Source: Deltaproteobacteria bacterium (lineage in GTDB: Bacteria; Myxococcota_A; UBA9160; SMWR01). From it: a stretch of 47,573 nucleotides of DNA. This document shows, one piece after another, positions 27,018-34,831 of this stretch. The notes beneath the pieces were generated by a model. The model saw nothing but the letters and a program-made list of their open reading frames with translations, had not been told where the DNA came from and did not search any database. Position numbers and translations under genes: made by a program. Numbering within the stretch: the first letter of the stretch is position 1; each line of letters begins with the position of its first letter. The stretch is from NCBI GenBank assembly GCA_002729515.1, contig PBYF01000112.1, positions 1 through 47,573 on the forward strand, given 5' to 3'.

Positions 27018-27658
27018 GTCACCGCACCGCATTGAGCGTGCTGTCCGCAGCTGTGCTCGCCTCCATGTCGTGCGCGGTCATGTCGGACGTACCCTCGCCC
27101 GCCGCCCCGGGCCACGAAACGAGCGCCTCGCTGACAGCGGCGGCCAACGGCACGGGCGCCACGGGGGCACCTCCCCCGGACGCCGTCGTCACCGAGGTGC
27201 GGGCGGAACTCGACCGGCGACGCACAGGCCTCGCGGCCGACGAACTCGACGCCCTCGCCCACGCGATCGTCACCGAGGCGCGCCGCCATCACCTCGACCC
27301 CGCGCTGGTGATGGCCGTGATGCACGTCGAGAGCCGCTTCAACAATTTCGCTCTGTCTTCGGTGGGCGCGATGGGGCTAATGCAGATCCTCCCCAGCACC
27401 GGCGAGGAGTTGGCGGCCAAGCACGGTGTCGCGTGGTACGGGCCGCAGACCCTATTCGACCCCGTCGCAAACGTGCGGCTGGGCATCGCCTACCTGAAGG
27501 AACTCTCCGATCGCTTTGGGAATCTGTCCACCGCCCTCGCAGCCTACAACTGGGGACCGGGGCACATCGACCGCCGCATCCGTCGCGGACGCCAGCTTCC
27601 GCGCGTCTATCCGCGCCTCGTTCTCGACGCCCACGCCGCCGTCCAGGGCCGGTCCTAG
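27014..27658 (+). CDS. Lytic transglycosylase (SLT domain), exported
   Basis: About 214 residues. An N-terminal hydrophobic export segment ends near Cys20 (LASMSC), only a weak lipobox, so it may be a lipoprotein or a soluble periplasmic protein. The SLT domain has the catalytic Glu106 in MHVESRFNN, then SSVGAMGLMQILPSTG and AAYNWGPGHIDR, the standard family 1 motifs. Such enzymes cut murein glycan strands and leave 1,6-anhydro-MurNAc ends, the substrate class of the AnmK pathway encoded 6 kb away. The GTG start overlaps the preceding gene. It ends seven bases before the convergent carboxypeptidase gene. Confidence 0.9.
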   Translation: MSHRTALSVLSAAVLASMSCAVMSDVPSPAAPGHETSASLTAAANGTGATGAPPPDAVVTEVRAELDRRRTGLAADELDALAHAIVTEARRHHLDPALVMAVMHVESRFNNFALSSVGAMGLMQILPSTGEELAAKHGVAWYGPQTLFDPVANVRLGIAYLKELSDRFGNLSTALAAYNWGPGHIDRRIRRGRQLPRVYPRLVLDAHAAVQGRS

Positions 27659-27665
27659 CCGCAAG

Positions 27666-29132
27666 TCAGGGAAGCGGACCCTCGACTGTCGTGGTCAGCT
27701 CCTCGGCAAAGCCGTCGACGCCCCGCCAGACTTCCTCCGCCTCACCCCGGTACCCGTTGACCAGCAGCGAGAAGATCGCGGTGCGACCGTCCGCTCGGCG
27801 GACGTAGCCCGAGAGCGCCGTCACCCGGGTGAGGTTTCCGGTCTTGGCGCGCACCGCGCCGGCAGAGCCCTCGAAACGCTCCTCGAGCGTTCCATCCGCA
27901 GCGGCAATCGGGAGCGATGAGACGAACTCGGGACCGAAGCGGAAGGCGCCTGCCGCCAGGCGCAGCGCCTCGACCAGAACACGCGGGGAAACCCGGTTCG
28001 CGTAGGAGAGTCCCGAACCGTCGACGAGCGTGATGGGTTCCACTCCCACGCCGAGACGCGCGAGTTCGTCGCGCACGGCCGCGATGCCCGCCGGCCAGGT
28101 GGCGGGAACCTTCCCCGCGCGCGCGGCGAGTGCTTTCACCAGGCCCTCCCCGATCGCGTTGTTGCTGTATTTCATGAAAAGGCGCACGACCTCGCCAAGC
28201 GGCCTTCCCTCGAAGCGCAGCAACGCCACCGCGTCTTCCGGAATCGTCCCGCGTCCACCGGCACTCGCCACCTCGACACCATTGGCTTCGAGCTGCAGAC
28301 GCAGCACGGATGCGGCGTAGGCCACCGGGTCCAGGACACTGCGGTACAGGGTCACCGGCTCACCGCCGGCACGCAGCATCCCCGAAACCAGGACTTCCTC
28401 GAAGCCCTCCGCTCTCCGGCGCTCGAAATCGAGTTTTTCGTGCTCCGCCCCGCGCTGGACGGTGCGCACCCGGTTGACAACGCGCAGGCCGTCGACCGCC
28501 GGGTCCAGAGTGACCTCGACCGCATCGCCGGGACGCGCACCCGGCACGACGCGCGCCGCAAAGGCTGCGTAGTTCACTGTCAGACCGGCGATGGGCGCGT
28601 GGTAGGCCCGGGCAGAGACGGGGCCCCAGCTCGGATGCCAGCGCTCGTCATCGAATAGTGACGCGTCCACCACGAGGGCCTCACGCACTTTTCGGAGCCC
28701 GCCACGGCGCAAATCTGCGGCGAGCCGCCACAGCTCCTCAGAGGTGAGCGCCGGATCCCCGCCGCCGCGCACGTATAGGGTATCCACGGCGCCCTCGGCG
28801 TCCGGCACGCGATTGGCAAGCACCTCGGTCGCAAAGCGGTGGGCGGGTCCGAGAGCCGCCAGTACCGCGACCCCCGTCAGGATCTTCACGTTGGAGGCGG
28901 GCACCAGCGCGCGGTCCGGGTCGTGCGCGTACAGCACCCCCCCCGTTTCGGCATCCACCACCAGCGCCGCAATCTGCGATCCCCGCAAACTGGGGTGCGC
29001 GAGTGCCGCGTCCAGGCGCTTGACCAGGGCGGGGGCGCCGCGAACGGGCTCCCCGGGGATTTCTTCCCCTCGAGCCGGCATGACGCCGAGCACACACACC
29101 AACGCCAGCGCTGCGCGCCATCGAGCGCTCAC
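27666..29132 (-). CDS. dacB: D-alanyl-D-alanine carboxypeptidase/endopeptidase, PBP4 type
   Basis: A 488-residue peptidase S13 protein with a signal peptide (residues 1-22). The active-site motifs are SNVK (Ser80, Lys83), SNN near residue 322 and KTG near residue 430, with the large insert between the first two that marks PBP4. It trims or cuts crosslinks in periplasmic murein. The open frame runs upstream to 29774, but GTG 29132 has AGGAG six bases before it and directly begins the signal peptide. It is divergent from the SpmA-SpmB-like gene with about 120 bases between them. Confidence 0.92.
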   Translation of the reverse strand: MSARWRAALALVCVLGVMPARGEEIPGEPVRGAPALVKRLDAALAHPSLRGSQIAALVVDAETGGVLYAHDPDRALVPASNVKILTGVAVLAALGPAHRFATEVLANRVPDAEGAVDTLYVRGGGDPALTSEELWRLAADLRRGGLRKVREALVVDASLFDDERWHPSWGPVSARAYHAPIAGLTVNYAAFAARVVPGARPGDAVEVTLDPAVDGLRVVNRVRTVQRGAEHEKLDFERRRAEGFEEVLVSGMLRAGGEPVTLYRSVLDPVAYAASVLRLQLEANGVEVASAGGRGTIPEDAVALLRFEGRPLGEVVRLFMKYSNNAIGEGLVKALAARAGKVPATWPAGIAAVRDELARLGVGVEPITLVDGSGLSYANRVSPRVLVEALRLAAGAFRFGPEFVSSLPIAAADGTLEERFEGSAGAVRAKTGNLTRVTALSGYVRRADGRTAIFSLLVNGYRGEAEEVWRGVDGFAEELTTTVEGPLP

Positions 29133-29253
29133 GGTCGACTCCTGCGGGGGGAGGACTCGCTTGACGGGGTCGAGCTTATCCGGGAGCCTCGTCCGCGGCA
29201 ATCGAGCAGGCCGGACGCGGCGCCGCTGCGGCTCGGCTGGCGATGGGGGCGCC

Positions 29254-30564
29254 ATGCTCAACGCGATCTGGCTTGGGCTCATGCTCGGGGCGGTCTTGTA
29301 CGCCGCGTTCGCGGGCAACATGCAGGCCGTCACCAACCAGATCTTCGAGAGCGCCGCGTCCGGCGTGACGCTCGTGATCGAGCTGACGGGCATCATGATC
29401 TTCATGCTGGGCCTGATGCGCGTGGCCCAGGACGGCGGTGCGATGCGCTGGATCGCGCTGCGCCTGGCACCGGTCATGCGCCGGCTCTTCCCGGAGGTCC
29501 CCGCCGACCATCCGGCGATGAGTGCCATGCTCATGAACTTCACCTCGAACATCTTCGGCCTCGGCAACGCGGCGACCCCGTTTGGACTGAAGGCGATGGC
29601 GGAACTCGGCCGGCTGAACCCGGTTCGCGGCGTCGCGTCGAACCCGATGATCCTCTTCCTCGCCATCAACACGTCGGCCATTACACTGATGCCGCCCAAC
29701 GGCACCATCGCCGTGCGCGCCGCCGCGGGCTCCGCCGACCCGTTCGCAATCTGGCTCCCGACACTGATCGCCACCCTCTGCTCGACGGCCGCCGCCGTCG
29801 CGGCCTTCTACCTGCTGCGCGACCGCAAGCGCTACGCCGTGCGTCCCCTGGAAGACGCGCCGGAGAACGCCCCGGTCGACGCGCTCGACCTGCCCGCGGA
29901 GACCGACGTGCTCGGAGCGGCGAAGGGACCGGTCGAGCCCTGGCGCAAGCTGGTGCTCGCGGCGGTCCTCCTGGCGCTGGCCGTCGGTCTCGCGCTCGGC
30001 TTCGCCGACCTGCTGAGCCGCGGCAATGCCACCGATGCCACCCGCACGATGCTGCAGGCCTGGCTCTTCCCCCTGCTCGTGAGCGCCCTGCTCCTGATCG
30101 GCTTCGCCGGCCGGGTGCGGGTCTACGAGTCGGCGATCGCGGGAGCACGCGAAGGGCTCTCGGTCGTGGTGCGCATCATTCCCTACCTTGTGTTGATCCT
30201 GGTCGCCGTCGGGATGTTCCGGGCCTCCGGCGCTCTCGACCTGCTGATCCGGATCGTCGATCCCGTGACGAGCCTGATTGGAATCCCCGGTGAAGTGCTG
30301 CCGATGGCACTGCTTCGCCCGCTCTCGGGCAGTGGCGCCTTCGCCGTGATGTCGGAGATTCTCACGGAATACGGCCCGGACTCGTTCGTGGGCCTCTTGG
30401 CGAGCACGCTCCAGGGATCGACGGAGACCACCTTCTACGTGCTCACTCTCTACGCCGGCGCAGCGGGCGTCCGCGACGTGCGATTCGCCCTGATCGCCTG
30501 TCTCTGCGGCGATTTCGCCGGGCTGCTGGGCGCAACAGCCGCCTGCCACCTCTTCTTCGGGTGA
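29254..30564 (+). CDS. Fused SpmA-SpmB nucleoside-recognition (Gate) membrane protein
   Basis: About 436 residues with around ten hydrophobic segments. Two Gate-domain halves are joined. The SpmA-like half (1-190) has MNFTSNIFGLGNAATPFGLKAM, and the SpmB-like half (about 230-436) has LLRPLSGSGAFAVMSEI and STETTFYVLTLYAG, signature stretches of the two Bacillus spore maturation proteins. In spore formers SpmA and SpmB affect cortex murein. In non-sporulating bacteria the function is unknown, and the fold is shared with nucleoside transporters. The ATG at 29254 begins MLNAIWLGLM. The stop overlaps the AmgK-type start (TGATG), linking it to murein salvage. The open frame upstream lies in dacB antisense. 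Confidence 0.85.
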   Translation: MLNAIWLGLMLGAVLYAAFAGNMQAVTNQIFESAASGVTLVIELTGIMIFMLGLMRVAQDGGAMRWIALRLAPVMRRLFPEVPADHPAMSAMLMNFTSNIFGLGNAATPFGLKAMAELGRLNPVRGVASNPMILFLAINTSAITLMPPNGTIAVRAAAGSADPFAIWLPTLIATLCSTAAAVAAFYLLRDRKRYAVRPLEDAPENAPVDALDLPAETDVLGAAKGPVEPWRKLVLAAVLLALAVGLALGFADLLSRGNATDATRTMLQAWLFPLLVSALLLIGFAGRVRVYESAIAGAREGLSVVVRIIPYLVLILVAVGMFRASGALDLLIRIVDPVTSLIGIPGEVLPMALLRPLSGSGAFAVMSEILTEYGPDSFVGLLASTLQGSTETTFYVLTLYAGAAGVRDVRFALIACLCGDFAGLLGATAACHLFFG

Positions 30565-31631
30565 TGGCGCACGCCGACGCAGCACTCGAACGGCGCCTTA
30601 GCGAACTCGTCGGCAATCGCCTCGGCCGCCGCGTGGCACGCATCGAGTGGCTGTCGGGACAACTCGGACTGCGTCGCTTCGCCCGCCTCACCCTGGATGC
30701 CGGCGAACCCCTGATGCTGGTGGCCCGCGTGGACGCAGCGGAAGACCCGGCCGGGAGACCCTCCGGCTCGAGGCCGGAGCCGGCCCTCGAACCGATCCGC
30801 AGCCTGCTCGCGTCCCACGGGCTTCCCGTGCCGCGGCGCTACGCGGCGGACGAACTCGCCGGGATCGAATTGCTCGAGGACGTCGGTGACGTCTCGCTGC
30901 GCGACGCCGCGCTGCGCGCTTCGGCCGGGGAGCGGGGCGCGCTCTACCGCGAAGCCTGCGAGTTGATCCCCCTGCTCCAGCGGATCGGGCCGACCGCGGT
31001 CGCCGCTTTCGATCGCCGGCTCGATGCTGAACTCTTCGACTACAAGGCGCAGCTCTTCGCACGCTGCGGCCTCGCGCTTCGCGGACGAGAAAGCACGCCC
31101 GCGGAAACCGCCGCCGTTCGCAGCGCCTTCGCGGCGGTAGCGCGCAGCGCCTCAGCGGCCCCTGCCCGCCTCGCCCACCGCGACTTCCAGAGCCTGAACC
31201 TGCACGTGGTCGCCGGGCGTCCGCCCGGCGCGCGGCTCGTGATGATCGACCTCCAGGGCGCATTCCTCGCCCCCCCGGAGTACGATCTCGTGTGCCTCCT
31301 GCGCGACTCCTACGTCGAGCTCGAGCCCAGCGAGCTGCGGGCCCAGCTCGACCGCGTGCGATCCGAACTTCCCGACATGCCCGACCCCGAAACCTTTGCC
31401 CACCGTTTCGACCTGCTGACCCTGACCCGCAAGGGCAAGGACCTCGGCCGCTTCGTCCAGACGTCCTGCGAACGCGGTGATCACCGCTTTCTCCAATACG
31501 TCCCCGCCACCGTCCGCGCCCTGCGCGGGGCCGCTTGCCGCGCCGCGCGGCGGGATCCCGCCTTCGGGTCGCTCGCGGAACTCGTCGAAAGCCTGCCCGA
31601 ATCGAGCGAGGACCCGTCGTGCGGGCAATGA
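30564..31631 (+). CDS. amgK: AmgK-type MurNAc/GlcNAc anomeric kinase
   Basis: A 355-residue aminoglycoside phosphotransferase-fold kinase. The catalytic loop is HRDFQSLNLH (His205, Asp207, Asn212), and the metal site is IDLQGAFLAPPEYDL (Asp229). The FQS and DLQGA wording is typical of AmgK rather than drug kinases. AmgK makes MurNAc-1-phosphate for murein recycling. The assignment is strengthened by the next gene, a MurU-type uridylyltransferase, since the amgK-murU pair is known from Pseudomonas. The ATG overlaps the preceding stop (TGATG). The GTG at 30561 is an alternative. Confidence 0.82.
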   Translation: MAHADAALERRLSELVGNRLGRRVARIEWLSGQLGLRRFARLTLDAGEPLMLVARVDAAEDPAGRPSGSRPEPALEPIRSLLASHGLPVPRRYAADELAGIELLEDVGDVSLRDAALRASAGERGALYREACELIPLLQRIGPTAVAAFDRRLDAELFDYKAQLFARCGLALRGRESTPAETAAVRSAFAAVARSASAAPARLAHRDFQSLNLHVVAGRPPGARLVMIDLQGAFLAPPEYDLVCLLRDSYVELEPSELRAQLDRVRSELPDMPDPETFAHRFDLLTLTRKGKDLGRFVQTSCERGDHRFLQYVPATVRALRGAACRAARRDPAFGSLAELVESLPESSEDPSCGQ

Positions 31632-32563
31632 TCGTGGCGGCCGGGCTCGGCACTCGTATGCGCCCGCTGACCGAGCTGCGGCCGAAGCCGGCCTGCCCGG
31701 TGCGCGGACTCCCGCTCATCGCCTTCCAGCTCGAACTGCTGGCCCACCACGGCGTGACCGAGGTGGTGATCAACAGCCACCATCTCCCGCACGCGCTCAC
31801 CGCCGCAGCGCAACGGCACTGTCCTGCGGGCATGCGCGTGGAATTCTCTCACGAGCGCGAGTTGCTCAACACCGGCGGAGGCATCCGCCGGGCCGCCAGC
31901 TTCCTGCGCGAGAGCGACCCGTGCCTGATCCTCGGCGGCGACATGCTTCTCGACGCGGACCTGACGGCGCTCCGCAGGCGCCACGCGGAGCGCGGCGATG
32001 CGGTAACCCTGCTGCTGCGTCGGGACCCGCGAGAAGTGGACTTCGGTACGATCGGAGTGGACGCCGACGGGCGGGTGCGCCGCATCGGATCGCGATTCGA
32101 CCTGGGCGGAGTTCGGGATGCCGGCGTCTACGTCTGGGCCAACGTGGTCTCGGCCCGGGCCTTCGACACCCTCCCCGACCGAGAAGTCTTTGGACACCTC
32201 GATGGGTGGCTTGCACCCAGACTCCGCGCGGGGTTCCGCGATATCGGGGCAGAGGTGACCGAGATCACTGATTGTACCTGGGAACCCGTGGGAACCATGG
32301 CGGAATACCTCCAGGCGAACCTGGCGCCACCGCGCCTCTCCTATATCGATGTGGACACCAGGGCGCGGTCAGCGGGAACCCGATTCGAGCGCGAACTGGT
32401 GATCGGTGCTGGCGCGACACTCGGCGCCGGCGCTAGCCTGCGTCGCGCGGTGGTGTGGGAGGACGAACGCGTGCCCGAAGGCCTCCTGGCAAGCGATGGG
32501 GTATTCGCAGGCGGCACCTTTCATCCGTGTCCGGACACCGGCCGGACGAGCGAAAACGCATGA
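31619..32563 (+). CDS. murU: MurU-type nucleotidyltransferase
   Basis: About 314 residues. The nucleotide-binding start MIVAAGLGTRMRPLTELRPKP, NTGGGIRRAASFL and LILGGDMLLDAD place it in the sugar-1-phosphate nucleotidyltransferase family. With the AmgK-type gene upstream it most likely makes UDP-MurNAc from MurNAc-1-phosphate and UTP. The C-terminal part (about 255-314) has a short left-handed-helix-like stretch (ELVIGAGATLGAGASLRRAVVWED), which is longer than in Pseudomonas MurU, so another sugar substrate is possible. The GTG at 31619 has GAGG seven bases upstream and overlaps the amgK end by 13 bases. Confidence 0.8.
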   Translation: MRAMIVAAGLGTRMRPLTELRPKPACPVRGLPLIAFQLELLAHHGVTEVVINSHHLPHALTAAAQRHCPAGMRVEFSHERELLNTGGGIRRAASFLRESDPCLILGGDMLLDADLTALRRRHAERGDAVTLLLRRDPREVDFGTIGVDADGRVRRIGSRFDLGGVRDAGVYVWANVVSARAFDTLPDREVFGHLDGWLAPRLRAGFRDIGAEVTEITDCTWEPVGTMAEYLQANLAPPRLSYIDVDTRARSAGTRFERELVIGAGATLGAGASLRRAVVWEDERVPEGLLASDGVFAGGTFHPCPDTGRTSENA

Positions 32564-33297
32564 GCGAGATCGTCTTTATTGGCACGGGTGACGCGTTCGG
32601 TGCGGGCGGCCGCAGGCAGTCCGCCGTACTGCTGCGAACGCCCGACGGCGGCGTACTGCTCGACTGCGGCACGACCACGAGCACCGGCCTTTGCGACCTG
32701 GGGATCCGCCGCGACGAGGTCGATGCCATTGCGATCTCGCACTTCCACGGCGATCACTACGGGGGCGTACCCATCCTGTTGCTGGCGGCGCTCTACGAAG
32801 ATCGTCGCACCAAGCCCCTGTGTCTGGTGGGCCCGCCGGGAATCGAGGCCCGGGTGCGCAGCCTCTCCGCCGCCATGTGCTACGAGGTCGAGAAGAGGGA
32901 CTGGTCGTTCCCGATCCACTTTCGGGAATTCCAGACCGGGCAGCCGGTCGAAGCCGGGCCGGTTAGCCTCCAGGCATTCAGCACGCTGCACCAGTCGCAC
33001 ACCTGCCCCCACGGTCTCGTGATCGACACCGGGCGCGAGCGCGTCGCCTACTCGGGCGACACCGGGTGGTTTCCCGACCTGCCTCGACGCGTCGGGGAGA
33101 CGGATCTGTTCATCTGCGAGTGCACGTACCACTCGACGCAATTCGACTTCCACCTCAACCACGAGACACTCGTCGCCCACGAACGGGATTTCGAATGCGG
33201 TCGCATCGTCCTGACCCACTTCGGCAGCGAAATGACCGACCGCCGTGGCGAGGCCGCCTTCGACACGGCGGACGACGGCAGCGTCTTCAAGCTCTAG
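32560..33297 (+). CDS. Metallo-beta-lactamase-fold hydrolase (RNase Z/PhnP-like)
   Basis: A 245-residue protein with the metal-binding motif SHFHGDHYGG (HxHxDH), a later His (STLHQSH), Asp in YSGDTGW and a final His in LTHFGSEM. These are the full set of ligands for a two-metal site. The order resembles RNase Z-like and PhnP-like phosphodiesterases. No RNase Z exosite arm is visible. The ATG overlaps the murU stop (ATGA), so it is the last gene of the SpmAB-AmgK-MurU operon. Its position makes a phosphate-ester substrate from murein salvage possible, but the reaction is unknown. Confidence 0.8.
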   Translation: MSEIVFIGTGDAFGAGGRRQSAVLLRTPDGGVLLDCGTTTSTGLCDLGIRRDEVDAIAISHFHGDHYGGVPILLLAALYEDRRTKPLCLVGPPGIEARVRSLSAAMCYEVEKRDWSFPIHFREFQTGQPVEAGPVSLQAFSTLHQSHTCPHGLVIDTGRERVAYSGDTGWFPDLPRRVGETDLFICECTYHSTQFDFHLNHETLVAHERDFECGRIVLTHFGSEMTDRRGEAAFDTADDGSVFKL

Positions 33298-34444
33298 GAC
33301 GCTTCCCGCTGGCGATCTCGCCGAGCACGGCCGCGCGAGTGGCGCCGGTACACTCCGGAAGGTGGTTCGGCAGGCCGAGGAGGGCGTTGCGGCCCATCAA
33401 CGCAAACGCCATCGCTTCGGCCGCATCGGCCGGCACGCCCACCGCATCAAAAGGCTCCACGGCGGCCGCGCCGAATACGCTCGCGAGCCGTTGCATGAAT
33501 GCCGCATTGCGCGTGCCGCCGCCCCCCACCAGCACGCGCTGCAACGCATCTGCGCCGCCGAGCCAGCTGTCTGCCGCACGGCGCACCGCCTCCACGGAAA
33601 ATGCCACCAGCGTGGCGAGCAAGTCGTCGAGCCCGCGCCCATCGGCGCTCCACTCGGAGGCCAGCGCCTCCGCCTCGGCCGCGCCGTAGCGCTCCCGGCC
33701 AGTCGACTTGGGCGGCACGCGGCGCAGGAAATCGTCATCGAGCAGCCACTCGAGCAATTCCCGGTCCACACGACCGCACAGGGCGCGCCTGCCGTCCACA
33801 TCGATGCGCTCACGACCCTGCGTGAGCACGCGGACAGCGCCGTCCAGGAGCGAGTTGGCTGGACCCACATCGAACGCCCGCACCGCTTCGGGCCCAGCGC
33901 CGGCCGGAAGCCACGTCACGTTGGCGATGCCTCCCAGGTTCAGCACCAACCGCGACTCGGCTGGATCGGCGAACGCCGCGAAGTGGAAGAACGGCGCCAG
34001 CGGTGCCCCCTCGCCGCCCGCCGCGACGTCGCGCGCGCGGAAGTCCGCCACCGTGGTGCAACCGGTGCGTTCTGCGATCAGCGAGGGATCTCCAATCTGG
34101 AGCGTGGCCCGCAGTTCCGGGTAGTGCGCCACCGTCTGGCCGTGCGAGGCGATGGCGTCCACGGCGTCGAGCATCACGCCGGCGGCCGCCGCCACCTCAC
34201 CCGCCGCACTCGCAAAGCGTTCGCCCAGTTCGACGTCGAGCGCGGCGAGTTCGCGCAACGCCTCGCCCGGCGCCGAGCGCCCGGCCGCGAGCCGGTGGAT
34301 CCGCTCCTGGAGATTTTCTGGAAACGGAAGCTCGCGGAACGCCAGCAGGCGAAACGGGCGCGGCTCCGTGCCCTCGGGCCATTCCATCAGCGCCGCGTCT
34401 ACCCCGTCCGCAGAAGTCCCGGACATCAGCCCGATCACACGCAC
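33287..34444 (-). CDS. anmK: AnmK, anhydro-N-acetylmuramic acid kinase
   Basis: A 385-residue protein. The N-terminal MRVIGLMSGTSADGVDAAL (ATP-binding phosphate loop), SHGQTVAHYP, GDPSLIAERTG, FRARDVAAGGEGAPLAP and LNLGGIANVT match AnmK throughout. It opens the 1,6-anhydro ring and phosphorylates to MurNAc-6-phosphate. It is convergent with the MBL hydrolase gene (11-base overlap) and complements the AmgK-MurU pair in the adjacent operon. The start is GTG, and the gene is divergent from the small membrane protein and glycosyltransferase run. Confidence 0.96.
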   Translation of the reverse strand: MRVIGLMSGTSADGVDAALMEWPEGTEPRPFRLLAFRELPFPENLQERIHRLAAGRSAPGEALRELAALDVELGERFASAAGEVAAAAGVMLDAVDAIASHGQTVAHYPELRATLQIGDPSLIAERTGCTTVADFRARDVAAGGEGAPLAPFFHFAAFADPAESRLVLNLGGIANVTWLPAGAGPEAVRAFDVGPANSLLDGAVRVLTQGRERIDVDGRRALCGRVDRELLEWLLDDDFLRRVPPKSTGRERYGAAEAEALASEWSADGRGLDDLLATLVAFSVEAVRRAADSWLGGADALQRVLVGGGGTRNAAFMQRLASVFGAAAVEPFDAVGVPADAAEAMAFALMGRNALLGLPNHLPECTGATRAAVLGEIASGKRPRA

Positions 34445-34483
34445 GGCGCGAGCTTAGAATCCGGATCAAGGCACCGCGACACG

Positions 34484-34512
34484 TTGACACGCGAGGCGAC
34501 GGCCCGAATACT
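34484..34512 (+). promoter_or_regulatory. Sigma-70-type promoter upstream of the glycosyltransferase run
   Basis: A perfect -35 box TTGACA (34484-34489), a 17-base spacer and AATACT (34507-34512, four of six matching TATAAT). The expected start is near 34519, about 65 bases before the small membrane protein ATG at 34584. Confidence 0.55.
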
Positions 34513-34583
34513 CCGGCGGGCGCAGGGCCCGCCGTGGGGCGGAAACCCCTCGCTCCACCGACTCGGCAAACGGAGCCCCGCGA

Positions 34584-34823
34584 ATGACCGATTCCTCACG
34601 CACCCAGGGCGGTCTGATCTGTGTCGCCGTCGTGATCCTAGGCGCCTGGTTCCTGCTCGGCCTGCTCCAGGGGAGCTACTGGGCGCTGGCAATTCCGGTG
34701 GCGGTGGCGGTGTTCTTCGCGCTGGGGCTCTGCTTCTGGGTCGGTTACACGATCGCCACGATCCAGGTCGAACCATTTGATGAGGACACGCCGGGCGAGC
34801 CCAGCGAAACCCCCTCCGCCTGA
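34584..34823 (+). CDS. Small two-segment membrane protein
   Basis: A 79-residue protein with two hydrophobic segments (about 10-30 and 33-56) and an acidic, Pro-rich C-terminal tail (DEDTPGEPSETPSA). GGAG lies nine bases upstream of the ATG. It precedes a GT4 glycosyltransferase by eight bases and follows a sigma-70-type promoter, so it is probably the first gene of that operon. No family is recognised. A scaffold or subunit role for the glycosyltransferases would be a guess. Confidence 0.65.
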   Translation: MTDSSRTQGGLICVAVVILGAWFLLGLLQGSYWALAIPVAVAVFFALGLCFWVGYTIATIQVEPFDEDTPGEPSETPSA

Positions 34824-34831
34824 ATCCCAGC

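Noticed and set aside
29133-29253. Sigma-70 promoter at TTGACG near 29190 for the SpmAB operon
   Set aside because: No acceptable -10 box at 16-18 bases. The TTATCC nearby is only about nine bases away.
28839-30293. Open frame of 484 codons overlapping the SpmAB-like gene
   Set aside because: Same strand, other frame. Its composition is Arg/Pro/Gly-rich and the overlapped gene has clear membrane segments and family motifs.
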